Assembly (NCBI RefSeq): GCF_014284235.1
Contig: NZ_JACOGD010000001.1
Location: 1 to 64,000 of the forward strand
Reading direction: 5' to 3'
DNA length: 64,000 nucleotides
Source: Cognatundibacterium curvum
Lineage (GTDB): Bacteria > Pseudomonadota > Gammaproteobacteria > Burkholderiales > Burkholderiaceae_D
The translations under genes were made by a program, and so were the position numbers. Below are positions 19,565 to 27,372 of the stretch, in pieces. Positions within the stretch are counted from its first letter, which is position 1, and each line of letters opens with the position of its first letter. Below the pieces are notes generated by a model. It saw only the letters and a program-made list of their open reading frames with translations, searched no databases and had not been told where the DNA came from.

Positions 19565-20356
19565 ATGACGCCTATCCGTTTATACATAGTTGATGATGAA
19601 TTACCTGCGCGCCAGCGGCTACAGGCTTTGCTCGGCGATATCGCTGTGGAATTGCCGCATCAATTGCTGGGTGAGTGTGGTCAGGTGATGGAGGCGCTGG
19701 CGCAAATCCAGGCGCTGAAGCCGGATGTGATTTTGCTGGACGTGCAAATGCCGGGATTGAATGGCATTGAGTTTGCGGAAAAACTGCATACCTTGATGGC
19801 ACCTGAGGAAGTGCCGGACATTATTTTTGTCACGGCTTACGAGGAATATGCGCTACGTGCATTCGATGTGCATGCCAGTGATTATCTGCTCAAGCCGGTG
19901 CGTGCGACAAGGCTGGCAGAAGCCTTGAAGCGCGTTGCCAGTCGTGCGCAGACGCGGCAGCGGCAAATGACGCAGCAGTCAGAGTTAACAGACTCACGTC
20001 AGCATTTCTCGGTGGCCGAGCGTGGTCGCATTACTTTGGTGCCTGTAACGGATGTGTTGTATCTGAAGGCCGAGCAAAAATATGTGAGTCTGCACACAGC
20101 TCAAAAAGAATATCTGATCGAAGAATCCCTGACTGCATTGGAAGAAGAGTTCAGTGGTCTGTTTGTCAGAGTGCATCGCAATGCGCTGGTCGCGCGCGCA
20201 GCCATCGCCGGTGTGGAAAAAACCTTGTTAATTGCCGAATCTGGCAGTGAGCAGGAAAAGGTCAGTGAAGTCTGGCAATTGCGCATTATTGGCAGCGAAG
20301 AGAAATTACTGATTTCGCGCCGACAATGGGCGGTGATTAAGGCCTTGCTGAAGTAG
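19565..20356 (+). CDS. algR: LytTR-family response regulator (AlgR-like)
   Basis: Response regulator of 263 residues. The receiver domain (1-125) has acidic pocket DDE, phosphoacceptor Asp in ILLDVQMPGLNGIEF and Lys in YLLKPVRA. The C-terminal LytTR DNA-binding domain (about 145-263) shows DVLYLKAEQKYVSLHTAQKE and FVRVHRNALVARAAI. Partner of the kinase immediately upstream, with which it forms an operon. Confidence 0.9.
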   Translation: MTPIRLYIVDDELPARQRLQALLGDIAVELPHQLLGECGQVMEALAQIQALKPDVILLDVQMPGLNGIEFAEKLHTLMAPEEVPDIIFVTAYEEYALRAFDVHASDYLLKPVRATRLAEALKRVASRAQTRQRQMTQQSELTDSRQHFSVAERGRITLVPVTDVLYLKAEQKYVSLHTAQKEYLIEESLTALEEEFSGLFVRVHRNALVARAAIAGVEKTLLIAESGSEQEKVSEVWQLRIIGSEEKLLISRRQWAVIKALLK

Positions 20357-20371
20357 TTGCTATCATCAGCC

Positions 20372-20599
20372 TCAGCGCCAGACCGGTAAGCCAGTCAGAT
20401 CCAGATTCTCATCGTTGACCCAGGCTGGCAAACCACTGATATCGGTGGGTCCCAGATCGGCCAGTAAATCCAGTTGCACCTGTTTCATGACTTTGCCGCG
20501 CTTTGAATTTGCCTGCGATTTTTTGTGATCGCTGTTTTCATGCATGGGTTCGTTCAAACCCGGCAATTCCATCGTGGCGTTGTCTTTGTAATCTTTCAT
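20372..20599 (-). CDS. small hypothetical protein with repeated GLPxW motif
   Basis: A 75-residue, lysine- and aspartate-containing soluble protein that I do not recognise. Its C-terminal half contains two copies of a short motif, DISGLPAW and DLTGLPVW, 15 residues apart, with a related ELPGLNE near the N-terminus. It is convergent with algR (15 bases apart) and has no strong ribosome site. Coding status is likely but not certain. Confidence 0.5.
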   Translation of the reverse strand: MKDYKDNATMELPGLNEPMHENSDHKKSQANSKRGKVMKQVQLDLLADLGPTDISGLPAWVNDENLDLTGLPVWR

Positions 20600-20730
20600 C
20601 GGACTAATTTGAACTGAGTGCAGAACACATAGGCATCAGCTGCCAGAATGCAGCACGTTGACATGATGCTCAACAGGCGGGTTCAGTTTGAAACTGAAGC
20701 GCACTTGATTCAACATCCTTCGTGCAAATA

Positions 20731-20769
20731 ACAAAGCCACCTTAACGCTGCATAGCAGCCGGTGGCTTA
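20731..20769 (-). terminator. terminator of the initiator tRNA gene
   Basis: On the minus strand AAGCCACC and GGTGGCTT form an 8-bp stem (20734-20741 with 20761-20768) enclosing a second small hairpin (GCTGC-TAT-GCAGC), followed by TGTTATTTG. It lies just past the 3' end of tRNA-fMet. Confidence 0.65.
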
Positions 20770-20777
20770 TGAAATTC

Positions 20778-20854
<77 letters not shown>

Positions 20855-21106
20855 TCTGAAGAGGCCGAATAATACATGGCTGGGCTGGTATATACAAGGG
20901 GGTTGCCGGATTTATTTTTTATTTCATTCTTTTTGAATGCAATGTGAAGCGCTGTGCCCGACAGCATAGGAATTTTATCGCCGTCAAGGATTGCTTGTGC
21001 AGTGAAACCCTGCATAATGGGCAACATGGTTTTAGGAAACAGTTGGTCAGCGCAATGCTGTCTGGCTGTTGCATCACCGCAGGCTGATAAAAAAAGGAGA
21101 GCCATC

Positions 21107-22483
21107 ATGAGCCAAGCTACTTACGATACCCAAATCTCGCCTGAAGGCAGAATGGAAGTCTTATCTAAAGCCGAAGTTGGACGCCTGCTCGACAGCAGTC
21201 ATGGCGGGCTGTATCAGTTATTCCGCAATTGCGCCTTAGCGGTACTGAATTGCGGCAGCGGTCTGGACGACGGCAAGGAATTGCTGGAGCGTTATAAAAA
21301 TTTTGAAATCAATATCATACAACGTGAACGCGGCATCAAGCTCGACGTGAAGGGTGCTCCCGCCAGCGCCTTCGTTGATGGTGTGATGATCAAGGGCATA
21401 CAGGAACATCTGTTCGCCGTATTGCGCGACATTTTATTTATTAATGCCGAAATCGCGCAGGGCGCTAAATTTGATCTGAGTCACAGCGAGGGAATCACCG
21501 ACGCGGTATTCCACATTTTGCGTAACGCAAATCTGCTGCGACCTCAGGTCAGCCCGAATCTGGTGGTGTGCTGGGGCGGTCATTCGATTTCAGGTACTGA
21601 GTACGATTACACCAAACAGGTTGGCTATCAGCTGGGTTTGCGTGGTCTTGATATTTGTACCGGTTGTGGTCCGGGGGCGATGAAGGGACCGATGAAAGGC
21701 GCAACCATAGGTCATGCCAAACAAAGAACCGGGCATGGCCGCTATATCGGTCTGACCGAACCCGGCATCATCGCAGCGGAAGCCCCTAATCCTATCGTCA
21801 ATGATCTGGTCATCATGCCGGATATAGAAAAACGGCTGGAAGCCTTTGTGCGCGTCGGTCACGCAGTGATCGTATTCCCTGGTGGTGCCGGTACTGCAGA
21901 AGAAATTCTGTATCTGCTCGGCATACTGCTGCATCCGGAAAATGCCGGTTTGCCTTTCCCGCTGATTTTTACTGGCCCTGAGGGTGCAGTCGATTATTTC
22001 AGACAGATAGATCAGTTTATTGGCGATACCATCGGTGCGGAAGCGCAGAAACGCTACAAGATTATCGTTAACGATCCGGTGCAGGTCGCACGTGAAGTGG
22101 AGGCTGGAATCCGCGAGGTACGTGCTTTCCGTAAAGCCCATGGCGATGCCTATTATTACAACTGGATGCTCAAAATCGACAGTGAATTCCAGCATCCGTT
22201 TGAACCTACCCATGCCAATATGCATAATCTGGCGCTGCATAAAAACCAGCCCGCACATATGCTGGCAGCCAATCTGAGACGTGCTTTTTCGGGCGTCGTG
22301 GCAGGTAATGTGAAGGACCAGGGCATACGTGCGATAGAAAAACACGGCCATTTTGAATTGCGGGGTGATCCGGCTATTATGGATTCCATGGATACCTTGC
22401 TCACCGCGTTCATCGCGCAACACAGGATGAAACTGCCGGGCAAGGCTTATGTGCCTTGCTACCGCATCTTAAAGTCAGGCTAA
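21107..22483 (+). CDS. ppnN: nucleotide 5'-monophosphate nucleosidase PpnN (YgdH)
   Basis: LOG-family enzyme of 458 residues that hydrolyses purine and pyrimidine nucleoside monophosphates to base and ribose 5-phosphate; E. coli PpnN is activated by (p)ppGpp. The start ATG 21107 follows a good AAGGAG site at 21094-21099. The catalytic Rossmann core shows GCGPGAMKGPMKGA and the PGGxGT motif as FPGGAGTAEEILYLL. The N- and C-terminal flanking domains characteristic of PpnN are present (start SPEGRMEVLSKAEV; end KLPGKAYVPCYRIL). Confidence 0.95.
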   Translation: MSQATYDTQISPEGRMEVLSKAEVGRLLDSSHGGLYQLFRNCALAVLNCGSGLDDGKELLERYKNFEINIIQRERGIKLDVKGAPASAFVDGVMIKGIQEHLFAVLRDILFINAEIAQGAKFDLSHSEGITDAVFHILRNANLLRPQVSPNLVVCWGGHSISGTEYDYTKQVGYQLGLRGLDICTGCGPGAMKGPMKGATIGHAKQRTGHGRYIGLTEPGIIAAEAPNPIVNDLVIMPDIEKRLEAFVRVGHAVIVFPGGAGTAEEILYLLGILLHPENAGLPFPLIFTGPEGAVDYFRQIDQFIGDTIGAEAQKRYKIIVNDPVQVAREVEAGIREVRAFRKAHGDAYYYNWMLKIDSEFQHPFEPTHANMHNLALHKNQPAHMLAANLRRAFSGVVAGNVKDQGIRAIEKHGHFELRGDPAIMDSMDTLLTAFIAQHRMKLPGKAYVPCYRILKSG

Positions 22484-22497
22484 ATGGGATGTATATG

Positions 22498-22526
22498 CGG
22501 CTGGCAGCTGGTGTTGCTGCCAGCCG
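22498..22526. terminator. hairpin after ppnN
   Basis: A perfect 11-bp stem CGGCTGGCAGC / GCTGCCAGCCG with a 7-base loop lies 15 bases past the ppnN stop. There is no T run, so it is a weak or Rho-assisted terminator at best. Confidence 0.5.
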
Positions 22527-22760
22527 TAACCCATAGATGCAGGCTCGCATATAGTCGTTTTTGTACAATTCATGCATTTAAGTAACATTAGTTGACGGAA
22601 ACAATGCAGTCTGGCTTGTTGCGTATGCTATAAATCACCTAAGATGTGAAAGCGACACATTGCGGTAAATATTTCTGTGGGGATATCAATTTCTTTGGGT
22701 TCGGCCTGTGAAATTGGTAAGATAGCTAAGTATGATCTTTTCACTATTGAGGAAACTAAT

Positions 22761-23717
22761 ATGAGTACCGTACAGCAAGAAGTTGATGAACGTACCAACC
22801 TCACAGGCTCCAATAAATTTGAGTTGTTATTGTTCCGTTTGGGCGGTGATGCCAGCGGCGACCGGTCCGAGCTGTTTGGTATCAATGTATTTAAAGTGCG
22901 GGAAATCGTTGCTATGCCGACTATCACGGCGGTGGCTGGTTCCTTGCCTCACATGCTGGGTGTGGTGAATCTGCGCGGGCAGATCATTCCTGTGATCGAT
23001 CTGCCATCGGTGGTTGGCTGTACGCCTAAGACTGGCCTCAATATCATGCTGGTTACCGAATATGCGCGTACCACTCAGGGTTTTGCGGTCGAATCGGTGG
23101 AAGAAATCGTACGCCTGGACTGGAGCCAGGTCTTGTCCGCAGAAAGCAGTGCAGTCGGTGGCATGGTGACCAGTATTGCGCGCCTCGACGGTGATACAGA
23201 AAACACCCGGCTGGCACAAGTGCTGGACGTGGAGCAAATCCTGCGTCAGATCACGCCTTCCGATACGAAAGACGTCGATCCTGAAACCATAGGCGATAAA
23301 CTGCATATGAAAGAGGGTGCAGTCATATTGGCAGCCGATGATTCCGGTGTGGCACGTAGTCTGATCGAGCAAGCACTGGGTGCGATCGGTGCGCCGTTTA
23401 TTATGACTAAGACCGGTAAGGAAGCCTGGGATAAATTACAAGTCATTGCAGCAGCAGCCCAGAATGAAGGCAAACAATTGCGCGATAAAGTGGCGATGGT
23501 GCTGACTGATCTGGAAATGCCGGAAATGGATGGCTTCACGCTGACCCGAAAAATCAAACAGGATGAACGCTACAAACACCTGCCGGTGATCATCCACTCT
23601 TCTTTGTCTGGCACCACCAATGAAGAACATATCCGGACCGTAGGCGCTGACGCCTATGTCGCGAAATTTGTGGCAGAAGAACTTGCAGCGGCGATACGTA
23701 AGATACTCGCCAAGTAA
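22761..23717 (+). CDS. cheV: chemotaxis protein CheV
   Basis: CheW-receiver fusion, 318 residues from ATG 22761 (GAGG ribosome site 13 bases ahead). The CheW-like domain (about 20-165) contains FGINVFKVREIV and GVVNLRGQIIPVIDLP. The receiver domain (about 190-318) has the Asp in LTDLEMPEMDGFTL and Ser/Lys positions that follow. CheV couples receptors to CheA and tunes adaptation. No other chemotaxis gene is adjacent, as is common for cheV. Confidence 0.95.
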   Translation: MSTVQQEVDERTNLTGSNKFELLLFRLGGDASGDRSELFGINVFKVREIVAMPTITAVAGSLPHMLGVVNLRGQIIPVIDLPSVVGCTPKTGLNIMLVTEYARTTQGFAVESVEEIVRLDWSQVLSAESSAVGGMVTSIARLDGDTENTRLAQVLDVEQILRQITPSDTKDVDPETIGDKLHMKEGAVILAADDSGVARSLIEQALGAIGAPFIMTKTGKEAWDKLQVIAAAAQNEGKQLRDKVAMVLTDLEMPEMDGFTLTRKIKQDERYKHLPVIIHSSLSGTTNEEHIRTVGADAYVAKFVAEELAAAIRKILAK

Positions 23718-23734
23718 ATAGTTGTATTGTAAAG

Positions 23735-23774
23735 AAGGACGCTGGGTACAGTTTAGCCCAACGTCCTTTTTTTT
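23735..23774 (+). terminator. rho-independent terminator of cheV
   Basis: A 12-bp stem with one mismatch (23735-23746 with 23757-23768), a 10-base loop and eight T residues. A classical terminator. Confidence 0.9.
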
Positions 23775-23809
23775 GGCCGAAACGTTTTTATCTCAATTGA
23801 GCTTGGTGT

Positions 23810-24481
23810 ATGAGCAGCAAATTCAGCTGTTTTGTTTGTGTTGTGTCAGGTAGCCAGCGCTTGCCTGGGGCGCTCCTGATCAGGGTGTGTTTATCCTTCG
23901 CCATTGCTTTGTGTTTGGGCTCAGTTGATATAGCCAGCGCTAAGCCATTCGATCTGGCCGATGCGGAGGCCAGGTTCAGCCATCTTGGTAAAATGAAACC
24001 CGGCGTTGAATATAATTTGGTTTCAGATCGCCCCTTGCTCGGTTCAGAGTCTGACTTTACGAACCGGAACGAATATGCCTTATACCAGCGTGTATGTTCG
24101 GCTGACTTTGTGGTTCGTGCCAGAAATCTTAATTCAATATCATTTTTTACTTCGGACCGGGGCCAGATACTGACCAGGTCAGAGTTTGTCATCAGTGAAG
24201 TGATGCGTGCCGACATGCCCATGTCAGCAGGCAGTCAGATAACGCTGGTGCAGTTCGGTGGCGAAGTGCGCGAACATGGCGTGCGTCTGGCAATGCGCAA
24301 TGCCTCGGGCATCGATTTTCGCCCTAAGCAGGAATACCTGCTATTCCTGAATCGATCCGGCATTGCTTCTTCCGATAATTTTTACCCGGGCAAGCTCAGT
24401 ATGAAGCTCTTGAATGGGCAGGTATTACGCCATAGCGGAGCGCTTCCTGCTGCCTATTCTGGAATTAGGTATAGCGATTAA
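23810..24481 (+). CDS. hypothetical exported protein
   Basis: Unrecognised protein of 223 residues. A hydrophobic segment at about 24-44 ends in SVDIASAKPF, consistent with a long-form signal peptide. The mature part follows a pattern I have seen in exported proteins of unknown role: a beta-rich block FVVRARNLNSISFFTSDRG then ILTRSEFVISEVMRADM then ITLVQFGGEVREHGV and a PKQEYLLFL strand. Two cysteines lie in the leader region and one in QRVCSADF. It follows the cheV terminator and is a separate unit. Confidence 0.7.
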   Translation: MSSKFSCFVCVVSGSQRLPGALLIRVCLSFAIALCLGSVDIASAKPFDLADAEARFSHLGKMKPGVEYNLVSDRPLLGSESDFTNRNEYALYQRVCSADFVVRARNLNSISFFTSDRGQILTRSEFVISEVMRADMPMSAGSQITLVQFGGEVREHGVRLAMRNASGIDFRPKQEYLLFLNRSGIASSDNFYPGKLSMKLLNGQVLRHSGALPAAYSGIRYSD

Positions 24482-24545
24482 AGGCTGAGCTGCAAAGACT
24501 GGAGCAATTGCATCCTTGCCCAGGTCAGACCGGGCAAAAAAAGAT

Positions 24546-24980
24546 TTAGTTTTCTCTGCCGCCAGCAACTTTCTGCCAGCCGCCCGGACATTGTTTGATG
24601 GCGGGGTAGAAGCCGTCCGGCTCACGGCAATACAGCCATTCATTGGGGGCTGTGATAGGTGGCGCTGTGCGTATTTCATCCCTGTAGATGACAGTTGGCG
24701 CTGGTTCTATGCTGTAGCTGCTGGTGGAATACGTCGTAACCGGCTGGGTATATATTGTCCTGACCTCGACCGGAGCCGGGTACACAATATTGCGCGTGTA
24801 CACAGGGCCATAATACACAGGTGCGACACCATAATAGGGCCGGTACCAGGGATGATGATGGTGGTGGCTGTAATGAACCGGCGTCAGATTGATGCGCAAG
24901 CCAGCGTGGACGCCAGCCTGTGCCTGTGTTGCTGCCCCTAAGCCGAGTAGCAGGGTGCCAGTGATCATCCAGGTTTTCAT
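24546..24980 (-). CDS. small exported protein, His/Tyr/Pro-rich
   Basis: Secreted protein of 144 residues. The strong AGGAGG site leaves only 1 base before ATG 24983 and 4 before ATG 24980, so the second ATG is the likelier start. A signal peptide (MKTWMITGTLLLGLGAATQAQA) precedes a run of five histidines (YSHHHHHPWYRPYYG), a Tyr/Pro/Thr-rich middle and the C-terminal block WLYCREPDGFYPAIKQCPGG. The last block (Tyr-Cys ... Tyr-Pro ... Cys-Pro-Gly-Gly-Trp) recurs in many betaproteobacterial exported proteins of unknown role. The histidine run might bind metal. Confidence 0.75.
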   Translation of the reverse strand: MKTWMITGTLLLGLGAATQAQAGVHAGLRINLTPVHYSHHHHHPWYRPYYGVAPVYYGPVYTRNIVYPAPVEVRTIYTQPVTTYSTSSYSIEPAPTVIYRDEIRTAPPITAPNEWLYCREPDGFYPAIKQCPGGWQKVAGGREN

Positions 24981-25280
24981 CATGCCTCCTATAGCCTTAC
25001 TATTTTCCTGTGAATGGAAACTTATTGCGGGATTCGCAATCTGTGTACCTGTGCCAGAGATTCGAGTGTTTGGGCGGCCCAGGTTGCTGTATTTCTGCAT
25101 CATAGCAGTAAATTGACACAGGGAATCAGCTTGCTGAAAGAGGCATCTGGTGTGCGCTATGGTGCTGTCTTCTGCTACTTTTTTGAGCGGGAAACAGAAT
25201 TTTGTATAAATGGAAATGCCGGTTATCCGCGATCTCTGCGAAAATGAAAATAAATAAATAAGTTAACTTGGGAAACAATA

Positions 25281-27326
25281 ATGAAAATAAACCTTAGCTT
25301 CAAATATAAGGTGCTCACGCTGGCACTGTTTGCAGTCACCCAGAGTTATGTCGGCCTGGCGCAAGCAGCAACATCTTCCGTTGTTGCCAACTCCGCTGCA
25401 GATGGCGCTGAAGCACCTGTCAATACAGTACGCGAACGCTACACCAAATACGAGTACCAGATTCCTATGCGCGACGGCATCAAGCTGTTTACTGTAGTGT
25501 ATGTTCCAAAGGATAGTAGCCAGACTTACCCGTTTCTGATGCAGCGCACGCCTTACGGCTCCGGCGTGCATGCGGGTGGCGAGACGCACTATGGCGTTGA
25601 TTTTTATCCCAACTCCCTCGGGCCGGGGCGTGATTTTGAGCAAAGTGGCTATATCTTCGTGAGCCAGGATGTACGTGGCCGTTACATGTCTGAGGGCGTC
25701 TGGCAGGAAATGACGCCACATGCCAAAGCCGCGCGCGCCGCTGGTGAGGGCATAGAGAGCCAGGATATGCACGATACGGTAGAGTGGCTGCTCAGGAATG
25801 TGCCAGGCAATAATGGCAAAGTCGGTATCTGGGGTATTTCTTATCCTGGCTTTTATACCTCGGCCAGCATTATCGATTCACATCCTGCGATTAAAGCGGC
25901 TTCGCCGCAGGCACCAGTGACCGATCTGTATATGGGGGATGATTCTTATCACGGCGGCGCTTTCATGCTGGCGGCTAATTTCGATTTCTATTCGAATTTC
26001 ACTGTCGAAAAAAATCCGACGCCGCTGCCCAAGTCCTGGGGGCAGTTTGATTACGGTACCCACGATGGCTATCAGTATTTCCTCAAGCATCTGACGCTGG
26101 GAAATATCACTGCGCAACTCAGTGATAAGCAACGTGAGCTGCTGATGCCGACTATCGTGCACAGCACTTACGATGCTTTCTGGCAGGAGCGTAACATCGC
26201 GCCGCATCTCAAAAATATCCGTGCAGCAGTGCTGACGGTAGGTGGCTGGTACGATGCAGAAGATGTACAAGGGCCATTCACAACCTATCATGCGATACGC
26301 AAGCAGCAAGTCAAAAAAAATGGCGAACGTGCCCCGTTTAATGGTCTGGTAATCGGACCCTGGGTACACGGCGGCTGGGCTGGTGCGGATGGCAAATCAC
26401 TGGGCCAGGTCAGCTTCGACAGCAAAACCGGCGAGTATTATCGCAAGCAGTTACTGTTCCCGTTTTTTGAACATCACCTGAAAGATGCCAAGATCAAATC
26501 CGTGGCGGAGGTGAATGCATTTGAAACCGGCACCAATATCTGGCGTCAGTATGCGAGCTGGCCGCCTGAGCAGGCGAAAGCAGCGACCTTGTATTTCGGT
26601 GCTGACGGCAAGCTCAGCTGGAAGCAGCCTGCTGCCGCAAATACTGCAAACGCCGCTAACACTGGTTTTGATGAATACATTGCTGATCCTAAAAAGCCGG
26701 TGCCGTTTATTTCTTACGTAGCGACCGGTGCGCCGCGTGAATACATGGTCAGCGACCAGCGCTTCGCCTCGGTACGGCCGGATGTGCTGGTGTATCAGAC
26801 TGAGCCGCTGGAACAGGATGTGACCATCGCAGGTCCGATACAGCCACGCTTGTTTGTATCGACCACAGGCAGCGATGCGGACTGGGTGGTGAAACTGATC
26901 GACGTCTATCCTGATGACTATCCGGAACGCAGCGGTGGACGTGAACGTGGCAGTGATGTGCCGCCACCGTCAACGACGCTGGCCGGTTACCAGCAATTGG
27001 TACGCGGTGAGCCTTTCCGTGGCAAGTTCCGTGAGAGTTTTGAAAAGCCGCAGCCTTTTGTGCCAAATGAAGTCACGGAAGTGAAGTTCAGCATGCCCGA
27101 CGTGTTGCATACTTTCCGGCGCGGTCATCGCATCATGGTGCAGGTGCAAAGTTCCTGGTTCCCGCTGACCGACCTCAATCCCCAGAAATTCATGGAAATA
27201 CCACAGGCTAAACCTGAAGACTTCCAGAAAGCGACACAAAGGGTGTATCGTTTTGCCACCCAGGCTTCAGGTCTGGGCGTGCAGGTGATTACAAGCAATA
27301 AAAATCCTTTACCTCTGACACAATAA
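25281..27326 (+). CDS. exported CocE/NonD family hydrolase
   Basis: Serine hydrolase of the X-Pro dipeptidyl-peptidase / alpha-amino acid ester hydrolase / cocaine esterase family (S15), 681 residues. The signal peptide is about residues 1-30. The nucleophile Ser lies in KVGIWGISYPGFYTSAS. The oxyanion Tyr lies in LMQRTPYGSG, the Asp in GGWYDAEDVQGP and the His in VIGPWVHGGW. A C-terminal jelly-roll domain (about 490-680) follows. It probably cleaves amide or ester bonds of amino-acyl compounds in the periplasm. Together with the M13 peptidase 46 bases downstream it may form a peptide-processing pair. Confidence 0.9.
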   Translation: MKINLSFKYKVLTLALFAVTQSYVGLAQAATSSVVANSAADGAEAPVNTVRERYTKYEYQIPMRDGIKLFTVVYVPKDSSQTYPFLMQRTPYGSGVHAGGETHYGVDFYPNSLGPGRDFEQSGYIFVSQDVRGRYMSEGVWQEMTPHAKAARAAGEGIESQDMHDTVEWLLRNVPGNNGKVGIWGISYPGFYTSASIIDSHPAIKAASPQAPVTDLYMGDDSYHGGAFMLAANFDFYSNFTVEKNPTPLPKSWGQFDYGTHDGYQYFLKHLTLGNITAQLSDKQRELLMPTIVHSTYDAFWQERNIAPHLKNIRAAVLTVGGWYDAEDVQGPFTTYHAIRKQQVKKNGERAPFNGLVIGPWVHGGWAGADGKSLGQVSFDSKTGEYYRKQLLFPFFEHHLKDAKIKSVAEVNAFETGTNIWRQYASWPPEQAKAATLYFGADGKLSWKQPAAANTANAANTGFDEYIADPKKPVPFISYVATGAPREYMVSDQRFASVRPDVLVYQTEPLEQDVTIAGPIQPRLFVSTTGSDADWVVKLIDVYPDDYPERSGGRERGSDVPPPSTTLAGYQQLVRGEPFRGKFRESFEKPQPFVPNEVTEVKFSMPDVLHTFRRGHRIMVQVQSSWFPLTDLNPQKFMEIPQAKPEDFQKATQRVYRFATQASGLGVQVITSNKNPLPLTQ

Positions 27327-27340
27327 AAATAGCCAACTTA

Positions 27341-27370
27341 TTTAGACTAATTCAGACTAATTCAGACCAA
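27341..27370 (+). repeat. three tandem decamer repeats before the M13 peptidase gene
   Basis: Three head-to-tail copies TTTAGACTAA, TTCAGACTAA, TTCAGACCAA, ending 2 bases before the ATG at 27373. They differ by one or two bases. They occupy the place where a ribosome site would be expected, and no purine-rich Shine-Dalgarno sequence is seen. Confidence 0.85.
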
Positions 27371-27372
27371 AA

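Noticed and set aside
21590..22423. 277-residue frame opposite ppnN
   Set aside because: It lies wholly within ppnN on the other strand and has no recognisable domain.
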